From contig CAZVFT010000047.1 of the NCBI GenBank assembly GCA_964626495.1, forward strand, positions 1 to 19,460: a stretch of DNA of 19,460 nt. The letters are read 5' to 3'. Source of the stretch: JACNLN01 sp964626495 (GTDB lineage: Bacteria > Fidelibacterota > Marinisomatia > Marinisomatales > CAZVFT01). This document shows positions 13,832-19,460 of the stretch, one piece after another (the stretch's first letter is position 1; each line of letters starts with the position of its first letter). The position numbers and the translations under genes were made by a program. The notes beneath the pieces were generated by a model that saw nothing but the letters and a program-made list of their open reading frames with translations, was not told the origin of the DNA and ran no database searches.

Positions 13832-15060
13832 GGGAAAAAGTTTATATCAAGTTATTAGGAACCCAAAAATCCTATACATCCATTGATGAAGTACATGGCC
13901 TGATTGGATGTGTAAACTGTCATGGTGGTAAAGAACCAGCCATTTTTGAAACCGCTCATGATACCTCTTTTAGTTTCCTTAGAGACCCATCAAACCAGCC
14001 GGAAGAATTTTGCAATCCCTGTCATGAGTCCATAGTTGAAAACAACAAGAACAGTATGCATTCGAAACTTTGGGGTGAACGGACTGCTATCGCTCAGCGG
14101 GCGGGATACAGTGATTTTGATGAATGCCCATCAGAGCTAACCGAAGGATTTGATGGTGAGTGTATGAACTGTCATACCACCTGCGGGCAGTGTCACGTAA
14201 GCCGCCCGAATAATGTAGATGGCGGATTTGTGAATAATCACAAATTTGTTCTTCCGGATCAGGCGAATAACTGTTTTGCCTGTCACGGAAGCAGAATTAG
14301 AGTTGATTATCTAGGAGACCTAATTGGTAATAAACCCGATGTTCATTATTCTATGGGGAAAAAATGCTGGGATTGTCACACAGAAGATTTTCATGCAGAT
14401 GCATCTGAATACACTTCCAGGTATCATTTTTTAAAAGATCAACCTGAAGTACAGTGTGATTTCTGTCATCCGGACGTTGCTGAAACAAATGATTATCATA
14501 CCCAGCACTGGCCATCTGAAGGTGAAGGTCTCAGCTGTTTTGTCTGCCACTCTCAACCCTATTACAACTGCAATAGTTGTCATGTGGAGGGAGAATGGAA
14601 AGAAGGGTACGGGGAAACAGGTCAGCCCGATGTTATGGCGGGCGGAGGAGATTATTTAGAGTTTCCAGATTTTAAAATTGGTTACAACTACGACCAAACT
14701 CTTCACAAAGGAAAGTGGATTGTGGTTCGGCACATCCCAATTTCTAAGGACAGTTACGAACCTTGGGGGCATGCTGAATTGACCAATTATGACGACCGTC
14801 CTACGTGGGAATATACAAGTCCTCACAATATTAATAGATGGACTGCACAGACAGACACTACCGGGGGGAACAGTTGTTCGGATAATTGTCATGTCCACGA
14901 AGTCCGTTATGATGAAGAAGGAAATTACTCAAATTTCAATTACACTTTGATTCCGGGGATATTTCTTCTACCGGATTCAATTTCTAGTGATGAAGCGATC
15001 GCTAACGATTCTGTAGCGGTGACAAGTTCAAAGGTGAGTTGTTCACCATGTCACCAATGA
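13813..15060 (+). CDS. Multihaem cytochrome c (main part, 11 further haem sites)
   Basis: This frame continues the lipoprotein at 13612-13803 in the same phase after the UGA. The GTG at 13813 is only the first possible start after it, and the segment alone has no export signal although haem c attachment needs export. It holds ten CXXCH sites (CVNCH, CNPCH, CMNCH, CGQCH, CFACH, CWDCH, CDFCH, CFVCH, CNSCH, CSPCH) and one CX3CH (CSDNCH). With CEGCH upstream the whole has 12 predicted haems. Extra histidines (for example GKWIVVRHIP and DFHAD) could be distal ligands. The family was not recognised beyond multihaem cytochrome c. As a lipoprotein in a cluster with a barrel protein and further cytochromes, it is a candidate outer-membrane or surface electron carrier. 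Confidence 0.85.
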   Translation: MVPLEPWEKVYIKLLGTQKSYTSIDEVHGLIGCVNCHGGKEPAIFETAHDTSFSFLRDPSNQPEEFCNPCHESIVENNKNSMHSKLWGERTAIAQRAGYSDFDECPSELTEGFDGECMNCHTTCGQCHVSRPNNVDGGFVNNHKFVLPDQANNCFACHGSRIRVDYLGDLIGNKPDVHYSMGKKCWDCHTEDFHADASEYTSRYHFLKDQPEVQCDFCHPDVAETNDYHTQHWPSEGEGLSCFVCHSQPYYNCNSCHVEGEWKEGYGETGQPDVMAGGGDYLEFPDFKIGYNYDQTLHKGKWIVVRHIPISKDSYEPWGHAELTNYDDRPTWEYTSPHNINRWTAQTDTTGGNSCSDNCHVHEVRYDEEGNYSNFNYTLIPGIFLLPDSISSDEAIANDSVAVTSSKVSCSPCHQ

Positions 15061-15075
15061 TTGTGATTGTGATCG

Positions 15076-15081
15076 TATAAT
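15076..15081 (+). promoter_or_regulatory. Possible internal -10 element before the rhodanese gene
   Basis: TATAAT followed by GTAAATAGA lies 48 bases upstream of the rhodanese ATG, in the 68-base gap after the cytochrome stop. It recalls the TATAATAGA before both MerR genes, but no matching upstream TTATTATTAAT element is seen. It might give the downstream genes their own promoter. Confidence 0.3.
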
Positions 15082-15128
15082 GTAAATAGAGTGAAAACAC
15101 CTTAAATAAAAAAAGGAAGGGAATAAAA

Positions 15129-16115
15129 ATGAACACTAAGAAACTGCTTGCTCTTTTTCTGGGCGCTGTCCTGCTGGTCTTTATGGGCTGTGCGGAAGAA
15201 GAGGAAGATCTTACAACCTTAAACGATTACTTAGTAGAAAACAACCTTGATCTAGTCAACATACTCGATGGTTGGATTATTACAGCTAAAGATGTTCATG
15301 ATAATCTTGATGACTACTATGTGATTGATACACGCTCTGAAACTTATTACAACAATGGTCATATCCCCGGTGCAGTTAATGCTGATGCAACCACGCTACT
15401 TGATGTAGCCGCTAACAGTGGTGGAAAAACTATTGTTGTGCACTGCTACAAGGGAATTGGTGCAACAAGAATGCTCGTAGCTCTGAGACTCAGTGGTTAT
15501 ACGGATGCAATGAGTATGAAGTTTGGTATGAGCGCTTGGGGTCTTAGTGATGCTGATAGTGCTACTGTTACGTATGACAAATGGACAGGCGCATGCTCCG
15601 ACGTAGCTCTCGATTATCCAAATGATTGGTTAACAACTGCAACTGATCCTGCAGCAGATGTTGAATATAGTTACCCGGCAATTGCTACAGAAGAAGTAGA
15701 AGATGGTGCTACTCTGTTGGCGGAGAGGGTGGACTCTTTGCTTACCACTGGTTATGGATATGCATCAGCGCCGGATATACTTATAAACCGAGCTGATTAT
15801 TTCATCAATAACTATTGGGATCAAGCTTCGTGGGATCATTACGGACATATTGCGGGTGCCCATCGTATCGATGAACTCAGCATCGAAAATGGCGGTATTA
15901 ATAACATGGATCCAGATGAAACTGTTGTTACTTATTGTTGGACAAGTCAGACTTCTGGTGTGATTACTGCTTACTTAACGGTATTAGGTTATGATGCTCA
16001 AAGTTTGATTCAAGGTGCTAATGGTATGATTTGGTCAAATCTCTTAAGTCATAATTGGGATGCAACTAACGGAACGCCTGGAGTAAATGCCCCCGGTAAT
16101 TACGATTTAGAATAG
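15129..16115 (+). CDS. Lipoprotein with two rhodanese-like domains
   Basis: The 328-residue protein has a lipoprotein signal (MNTKKLLALFLGAVLLVFMGC, Cys21) followed by an acidic linker. Domain 1 (about residues 50-140) shows the rhodanese pattern VIDTRSETYYNNGHIPGAVN and the active loop HCYKGIGATR with Cys106. Domain 2 (about 215-305) has GHIAGAHRID and the loop YCWTSQTSG with Cys270. Both potential sulfur-carrying cysteines are present. Rhodanese domains transfer or bind sulfane sulfur, so an envelope-anchored pair among multihaem cytochromes suggests handling of polysulfide, thiosulfate or elemental sulfur; this substrate is inferred. It has a strong ribosome-binding site (AAGGAAGGG, 7 bases before ATG) and is followed by a stable hairpin. 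Confidence 0.88.
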   Translation: MNTKKLLALFLGAVLLVFMGCAEEEEDLTTLNDYLVENNLDLVNILDGWIITAKDVHDNLDDYYVIDTRSETYYNNGHIPGAVNADATTLLDVAANSGGKTIVVHCYKGIGATRMLVALRLSGYTDAMSMKFGMSAWGLSDADSATVTYDKWTGACSDVALDYPNDWLTTATDPAADVEYSYPAIATEEVEDGATLLAERVDSLLTTGYGYASAPDILINRADYFINNYWDQASWDHYGHIAGAHRIDELSIENGGINNMDPDETVVTYCWTSQTSGVITAYLTVLGYDAQSLIQGANGMIWSNLLSHNWDATNGTPGVNAPGNYDLE

Positions 16116-16142
16116 AGCGAATAATTGATTAAATGTAACAGG

Positions 16143-16171
16143 TGACCTCGCCCCTTGTTTGGGCGGGGTCA
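16143..16171 (+). terminator. GC-rich hairpin after the rhodanese gene (terminator or attenuator)
   Basis: TGACCTCGCCC (16143-16153) pairs with GGGCGGGGTCA (16161-16171), 11 pairs including one G-T, around a 7-base loop. It sits 27 bases after the rhodanese stop and 24 bases before the barrel ATG. The T-rich run (TCTTTT) comes only about 8 bases later, so it is not a textbook intrinsic terminator. It may lower expression of the downstream barrel-cytochrome genes or protect the mRNA end. Confidence 0.55.
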
Positions 16172-16195
16172 TCCTTACGCTCTTTTAATTCCACA

Positions 16196-17410
16196 ATGGT
16201 AAAAAAAGTAATTCTGCCTTTCGTTTTTACAGGCGTAATACTAACGCTTGTAAATGCCGCAAAACCGGATATCTCAATATCCACATCCGCTATCACTCCT
16301 CGTTTAAGCATGTTGGCTGAAGAAGAGGAAACCCACTGGCGCTCCCTGTTGAATTACCGCCAGAAGTTTGGGTCACTTTTTAAAATAGAGACGCTGCTTG
16401 AGTACGGTTCGGAGAATGATCATTTTATCAATCCGTTTCGACTGCATCGTTTGAATCTGCAGCTCAATTTCTGGATGAACTCCATCAAACTGGGTCGGAT
16501 CACTCACTGGAGTTCCATTACGCAGGCTCGCATTGACGGAATTGAATATGGTCTGAAAACGAAGAAATTCGGATCGCTAAAGGTTCTTTACGGTATTGAA
16601 TCCACTGTCGATTTCAGCGATACATCTATCGCAACTTTCAGAGATGGTCAATTTTATCCCAATCTTGAAAACTCTTCTGATTTTTTTAAATTGAACTACC
16701 TGCTGATTTCTTATGGTATTGGCAAATTCGGGAAAAATGTTGCGGTGACCTTCTGGTCCGATGGACTGGGGGAAGAGATGGAGCCATTTGTCGGTTCCAG
16801 TTTCAATTACCGGCTGTTAGGAAATATTCGAGTGAATAGTACTTTTACTTTTGACATAAATAACAGTCAGCTTTATTCAGCCCGGCTTCGTTTGAGTAAA
16901 AAAGTGGGGAAATACCTGATATCTGCCGGTTATCGCCAGAGAAAATTCCGAAGTGGTGAACTTTATCCATGGCTTCCTGACGAATTTATTCAGACGACAC
17001 CAACGTTGAATTTCGGGTTATCATCACAATGGGGATCCGATTTAATCTGGTCTGATCAATTTGTTTATCGTTTCGGAGAGGAACCAACATATTATTATCG
17101 CGGATTGTTTCAGTATAAACGATATCCCGGTGCCATCGTAATAGGAAAGAAAGGCGACCGTTTTCTCTTTGGTGGGTCGTTGGGTTTTAATAAGAAATGG
17201 AGTAAAGACCTCCGTTCAGGAATAAATGTTAATTACAATGCTCTGGATTATGGTGATGCCACCGAACTGCAGTCATCTACGGGACTTTATGCTTGGGCTA
17301 GTTGGAGTCCAACAAGAATAACAATGATAAAAGTTTTTGTTCGTTACGCCAGTAATCCGTATTACAAAACTGATGGGAGAATAGGAATAACAGCAAATGT
17401 GGCGTTATAG
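16196..17410 (+). CDS. Outer-membrane beta-barrel protein, candidate porin of a porin-cytochrome complex
   Basis: From ATG 16196 the 404-residue protein has a signal peptide (MVKKVILPFVFTGVILTLVNA, cut probably before AKPDIS). The mature part shows alternating hydrophobic/polar stretches with many aromatic residues, typical of transmembrane beta strands. Examples are LNLQLNFWMNSIKLGRI, FKLNYLLISYGIGKFG, KYLISAGYRQRKF and the C-terminal MIKVFVRYASNP then GRIGITANVAL. The frame extends upstream to a GTG at 16142, but that lies inside a hairpin and would precede the signal peptide. No clear ribosome-binding site is seen. The next gene, an 11-haem cytochrome, overlaps it by 14 bases, the arrangement expected for a barrel that sheaths a cytochrome. 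It is shorter than MtrB-type porins (about 700 residues) and no sequence relationship to them is shown. Confidence 0.75.
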   Translation: MVKKVILPFVFTGVILTLVNAAKPDISISTSAITPRLSMLAEEEETHWRSLLNYRQKFGSLFKIETLLEYGSENDHFINPFRLHRLNLQLNFWMNSIKLGRITHWSSITQARIDGIEYGLKTKKFGSLKVLYGIESTVDFSDTSIATFRDGQFYPNLENSSDFFKLNYLLISYGIGKFGKNVAVTFWSDGLGEEMEPFVGSSFNYRLLGNIRVNSTFTFDINNSQLYSARLRLSKKVGKYLISAGYRQRKFRSGELYPWLPDEFIQTTPTLNFGLSSQWGSDLIWSDQFVYRFGEEPTYYYRGLFQYKRYPGAIVIGKKGDRFLFGGSLGFNKKWSKDLRSGINVNYNALDYGDATELQSSTGLYAWASWSPTRITMIKVFVRYASNPYYKTDGRIGITANVAL

Positions 17411-18218
17411 TCTTATATTTATAATTCCGATTACAATTTTATTTTCTCAGCAGGATAATATCATTTTCCCACACCAGTTTCATATTGAAGATGTGGAACT
17501 GGAATGCTCAATGTGCCACTCAAGTGTTGAACAATCTACCTCGATAGAGAAGCGTTTCCTTCCAGAAATGGAAGTCTGTGCTGAGTGTCATGACATTGAG
17601 GATGATTGTTCCCTCTGCCACACCAATCCTGATGACCCGCTGCCTGCTACAGAATCGTACCCCGCCAGTGGAATGGAATTCTCACACATTTTTCATTTAA
17701 CGAAAAAAAAGGATTGCAGTGACTGTCACGGCTATATTTATGAAGATGACGGAAGTGGATTGCCAAAAACGTGGAGAGAAAATGATTGTCGTGAATGTCA
17801 TATTCATTCGCACCCTGAAAGTCACACACTCGATTGGGCAACACTTCACGGTGCTGAGGTAAATATCGCAACGGAATCAAACTGCGGTCTTTGTCACACA
17901 GAAACAAGTTGCGATCAATGTCATCAGCTTCAGGAATTTGAACCGGAGAATCATCCCTCAGATTATCTGATGACGCACGGTTTTGATTTTCGCAGTGGTA
18001 TTACCGATTGTGCTACCTGCCATGATTTGACCTATGATTGCCGAAGCTGTCACGAAGTCGAAGTGGTCATGCCGATGGATCACAATATGCCGGATTGGGT
18101 AGGTGATTTTCTTGACGATGGCGGATTGCATTCTGACGCCGCAATGGATGAGCCAGAAACCTGTCAGGTGTGTCACGAGCCAGTAGTGGATAATACCTGT
18201 TTGAGGTGTCATGAATAA
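17397..18218 (+). CDS. Periplasmic undecahaem cytochrome c
   Basis: The 273-residue protein has a Sec signal (MWRYSLIFIIPITILFSQQ) with no lipobox cysteine. It has eleven CXXCH sites starting at residues 37, 61, 71, 107, 131, 163, 172, 205, 215, 256 and 268, one haem per about 23 residues. That density resembles MtrA/PioA/DmsE-type periplasmic cytochromes that insert into outer-membrane barrels (MtrA has ten haems). Several histidines outside the motifs (HQFH, HIFH, HIHSHPESH, HGFDF) can serve as distal ligands. The ATG overlaps the barrel gene by 14 bases, indicating coupled synthesis. It is inferred to carry electrons through the barrel. Confidence 0.88.
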   Translation: MWRYSLIFIIPITILFSQQDNIIFPHQFHIEDVELECSMCHSSVEQSTSIEKRFLPEMEVCAECHDIEDDCSLCHTNPDDPLPATESYPASGMEFSHIFHLTKKKDCSDCHGYIYEDDGSGLPKTWRENDCRECHIHSHPESHTLDWATLHGAEVNIATESNCGLCHTETSCDQCHQLQEFEPENHPSDYLMTHGFDFRSGITDCATCHDLTYDCRSCHEVEVVMPMDHNMPDWVGDFLDDGGLHSDAAMDEPETCQVCHEPVVDNTCLRCHE

Positions 18219-18222
18219 AGAT

Positions 18223-18254
18223 TTAGCCACTAAGAACACGAATAAACACTAAGG
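18223..18254 (+). repeat. Left terminal inverted repeat of the GxxExxY cassette
   Basis: The 32-base repeat starts TTAGCCACTAAG and ends CACTAAGG. The GTG start of the GxxExxY gene uses its last base, so the repeat also carries the translation start region. Confidence 0.65.
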
Positions 18255-18637
18255 TGGGAGAGTTACTCTACAAAGAAGAAGTTGATGCGATCATAGGAGC
18301 AGCTATTGAAGTTCATAAAGAGTTGGGGGCGGGATACCTTGAAGCGGTTTACGAAGAATGCATAAGTATTGAATCAAAAAAAAGAAATATTCCTTTTAAG
18401 ACTCAAGTTGAACTGGACATTCTATATAAAGGGGAAACCATCCAGAAAAAGTACATTGCCGATTATATTGGATTTGGAAAAATTTTGGTAGAATTCAAGT
18501 GTATTCCCAAGTTGACAAAAGTAGAAGAAGCACAAATTATCAATTATCTGAAAGCAACCGGTCTTCCTATAGGATTGCTGATAAATTTTGGAAGTAAAGG
18601 GAAATTAGAATGGAAAAGATATGTATTTACAGAATAG
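18254..18637 (+). CDS. GxxExxY protein (PD-(D/E)XK nuclease-like)
   Basis: The 127-residue protein carries the family signature GAGYLEAVYEE (G-x2-E-x2-Y) after the typical start MGELLYKEEVDAIIGAAIEVHKELG. It then has FKTQVELDILYKGE and the nuclease-like core YIADYIGFGKILVEFKC, which supplies an Asp and the E-x-K of the PD-(D/E)XK fold. The function of this widespread family is unknown. The start is GTG, supported by family N-termini; an AAGG lies immediately before it. The gene fills the cassette bounded by inverted repeats and is unrelated to the cytochrome genes around it. Confidence 0.88.
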   Translation: MGELLYKEEVDAIIGAAIEVHKELGAGYLEAVYEECISIESKKRNIPFKTQVELDILYKGETIQKKYIADYIGFGKILVEFKCIPKLTKVEEAQIINYLKATGLPIGLLINFGSKGKLEWKRYVFTE

Positions 18638-19259
18638 TCCTTCGCGGTTCTTAGTGACCTTAGTGGCTAATAATTTAACCGTATTTATTTCAGTATTACT
18701 TTTATTGTCTGGTTGTACTAATACTGGTGAACCTCCCATACATCCTTCTGGGTGGTTAGATACTAGTTCTGAATTTTCTCATATGTCGAAAATAGCTGAG
18801 TCCGGAATCGAAGGTTGTAAAGCGTGTCATGGGGGCGAGGAACTGAACGATTATTTTGGAGGTTCCAGTGGAGTTTCCTGCTATGGCTGCCATGCTGGAG
18901 GTCCCAGCGGTCATCCTGACTGGAGTAAATGGATGCAAGATACAACCAGTGTTGACTTTCATGGAAATAGGGTTGAAGAAAAAGGGACTGTTCATTGTAT
19001 GCAATGCCACGGACAAGACCTCAAAGGAGGAGTTAGCGGGGTTTCCTGTTATGTCTGTCATTCATCAATTCCCATTTACAGCGGACATCCCCCAGAAAGC
19101 ATTTGGATGGATGAAGAAAATGATCAGTTTCATGGTGAAGTAGCGGAGGAAGAGGGAATTAGTTATTGTCAGCAATGTCATGGCGAAGATCTGGAAGGTG
19201 GTATCAGTGGTGTAGCATGTACAACGTGTCATTCAAATGGTTTTGAAAACGGAGACTGA
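18621..19259 (+). CDS. Hexahaem lipoprotein cytochrome c with triplicated repeat
   Basis: The 212-residue protein has a lipoprotein signal with lipobox LSGC (Cys32) and six CXXCH sites (CKACH, CYGCH, CMQCH, CYVCH, CQQCH, CTTCH). They are arranged as three repeats of the plan C-x2-CHG-x-x-L, then GGxSGVSCYxCH, with GHPxW and FHG between units. Each repeat holds two haems; the last lacks the tail. As a probable outer-membrane lipoprotein it could receive electrons from the barrel-sheathed cytochrome. The ATG at 18621 overlaps the GxxExxY gene by 17 bases, and the first residues (MYLQNSPSRFLVTLVAN) are encoded by the cassette's end. A GTG at 18654 could also start it. No ribosome-binding site of the normal kind is evident. 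Confidence 0.85.
   Translation: MYLQNSPSRFLVTLVANNLTVFISVLLLLSGCTNTGEPPIHPSGWLDTSSEFSHMSKIAESGIEGCKACHGGEELNDYFGGSSGVSCYGCHAGGPSGHPDWSKWMQDTTSVDFHGNRVEEKGTVHCMQCHGQDLKGGVSGVSCYVCHSSIPIYSGHPPESIWMDEENDQFHGEVAEEEGISYCQQCHGEDLEGGISGVACTTCHSNGFENGD
18639..18670 (-). repeat. Right terminal inverted repeat of the GxxExxY cassette
   Basis: Read on the minus strand it begins TTAGCCACTAAGG and ends CGCGAAGG, matching the left repeat at 25 of 32 positions. On the plus strand it encodes part of the signal peptide of the 6-haem lipoprotein. Confidence 0.65.
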
Positions 19260-19425
19260 TATAATAAAAGTTATTTATTAATTTTTCGTCCTTCTTTTAT
19301 CTGTAACCACAGGATATGCTCAGATGTCATGCTCATTAACAAATAATTATGTCGTGTGAATAACGCAAGCAACTACTAAGAGTAGCACTGTTTTTACAAA
19401 TGACGCCACTACTGTCCGGTTAAAA

Positions 19426-19460
19426 TAGCGCCAGTTGAGGGGCAGGTTCCCTTGCTCTAT
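19426..19460. mobile_element. Possible end of an insertion sequence at the window edge
   Basis: From about 19426 the sequence CCGGTTAAAATAGCGCC, preceded by TACTGTCC, resembles terminal sequences (CTGTCCGGTTAA) of some IS4-type elements from memory. The element body would lie beyond the window. No inverted partner or transposase can be seen, so this is weak. The preceding 19260-19425 holds no recognisable gene or terminator. Confidence 0.25.

Larger units (their letters stand above)
18223..18670 (+). mobile_element. Small cassette with terminal inverted repeats carrying a GxxExxY gene
   Basis: The 448-bp segment is bounded by 32-base inverted repeats (18223-18254 and 18639-18670) that match at 25 of 32 positions, including the outermost 12 bases TTAGCCACTAAG. 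It contains only one gene, 18254-18637, which fills the whole interior. It begins 5 bases after the stop codon of the 11-haem cytochrome and ends just before the signal peptide of the 6-haem lipoprotein, breaking a gene row that otherwise has tight spacing. No transposase is present, so it would have to be mobilised by its own nuclease-like protein or by other enzymes. No target duplication was evident to me. Confidence 0.6.

Noticed and set aside
16142..16195. GTG at 16142 as the start of the barrel protein
   Set aside because: It lies in a stable hairpin, lacks a ribosome-binding site and would place 18 residues before a normal signal peptide that begins at ATG 16196.
17397..18218. NrfA/NrfH-type nitrite reductase
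   Set aside because: No CXXCK catalytic site or membrane-anchored tetrahaem pattern is present; the protein has eleven CXXCH sites and a simple signal peptide.
18223..18670. CRISPR or integron-type array
   Set aside because: Only one inverted pair of ends is present; no repeated direct units with spacers exist in the window.

Overview
The window comes from a bacterium of moderate GC content (roughly 40%, judged by eye). It is probably a Gram-negative member of the Bacteroidetes-like FCB assemblage, such as a Marinimicrobia-, Calditrichaeota- or Ignavibacteria-type lineage. The reasons are a promoter of the Bacteroidetes type (TTG-N19-TAnnTTTG) upstream of yqeY, lipoprotein signal peptides, an outer-membrane beta-barrel protein and abundant multihaem cytochromes c. 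The taxon is an inference; no rRNA or other marker gene is present.

Region 1 (1-8508, minus strand) is one long, tightly packed cofactor operon. In transcription order it reads DUF2520 oxidoreductase, panB, panC, coaBC, coaX, panD, nadC, nadA, a small antitoxin-like gene, nadB (cut by the left window edge). It joins pantothenate/CoA synthesis to de novo NAD synthesis, two pathways that both draw on L-aspartate (PanD and NadB). No classical panE is present, and the DUF2520 protein fills that slot. Between nadA and nadB lies a decayed toxin-antitoxin pair: the antitoxin is intact, and the ParE-like toxin is cut off at a short interspersed repeat.

Region 2 (8509-9137) is a 0.6-kb non-coding gap. 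Region 3 (9138-12024, minus strand) is a housekeeping block of yqeY, a CvpA-family membrane gene and dnaG, read from the Bacteroidetes-type promoter at 12058-12087.

Region 4 (12320-19259, plus strand) is the accessory part and the most interesting. Two nearly identical MerR-type regulators, each with a Cys-rich C-terminal domain resembling the two-CW domain, arose by a tandem duplication that also copied the promoter core and the start of the next gene. That gene start has decayed after copy 1. After copy 2 it leads into a large lipoprotein cytochrome c (12 predicted haem sites) that carries an in-frame UGA at 13801-13803. Then come a lipoprotein with two rhodanese-like domains, an outer-membrane beta-barrel protein, an 11-haem periplasmic cytochrome overlapping it by 14 bp, and a 6-haem lipoprotein. 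Together they look like a redox-controlled porin-cytochrome conduit carrying electrons across the outer membrane, possibly linked to sulfur chemistry.

A 448-bp cassette with 32-nt terminal inverted repeats (18223-18670), holding only a GxxExxY (PD-(D/E)XK-like) gene, is inserted between the last two cytochrome genes and appears to have supplied the start of the 6-haem lipoprotein. A repeat half-site of the same kind sits where the ParE toxin is truncated. The last ~35 bases may be the end of an insertion sequence.
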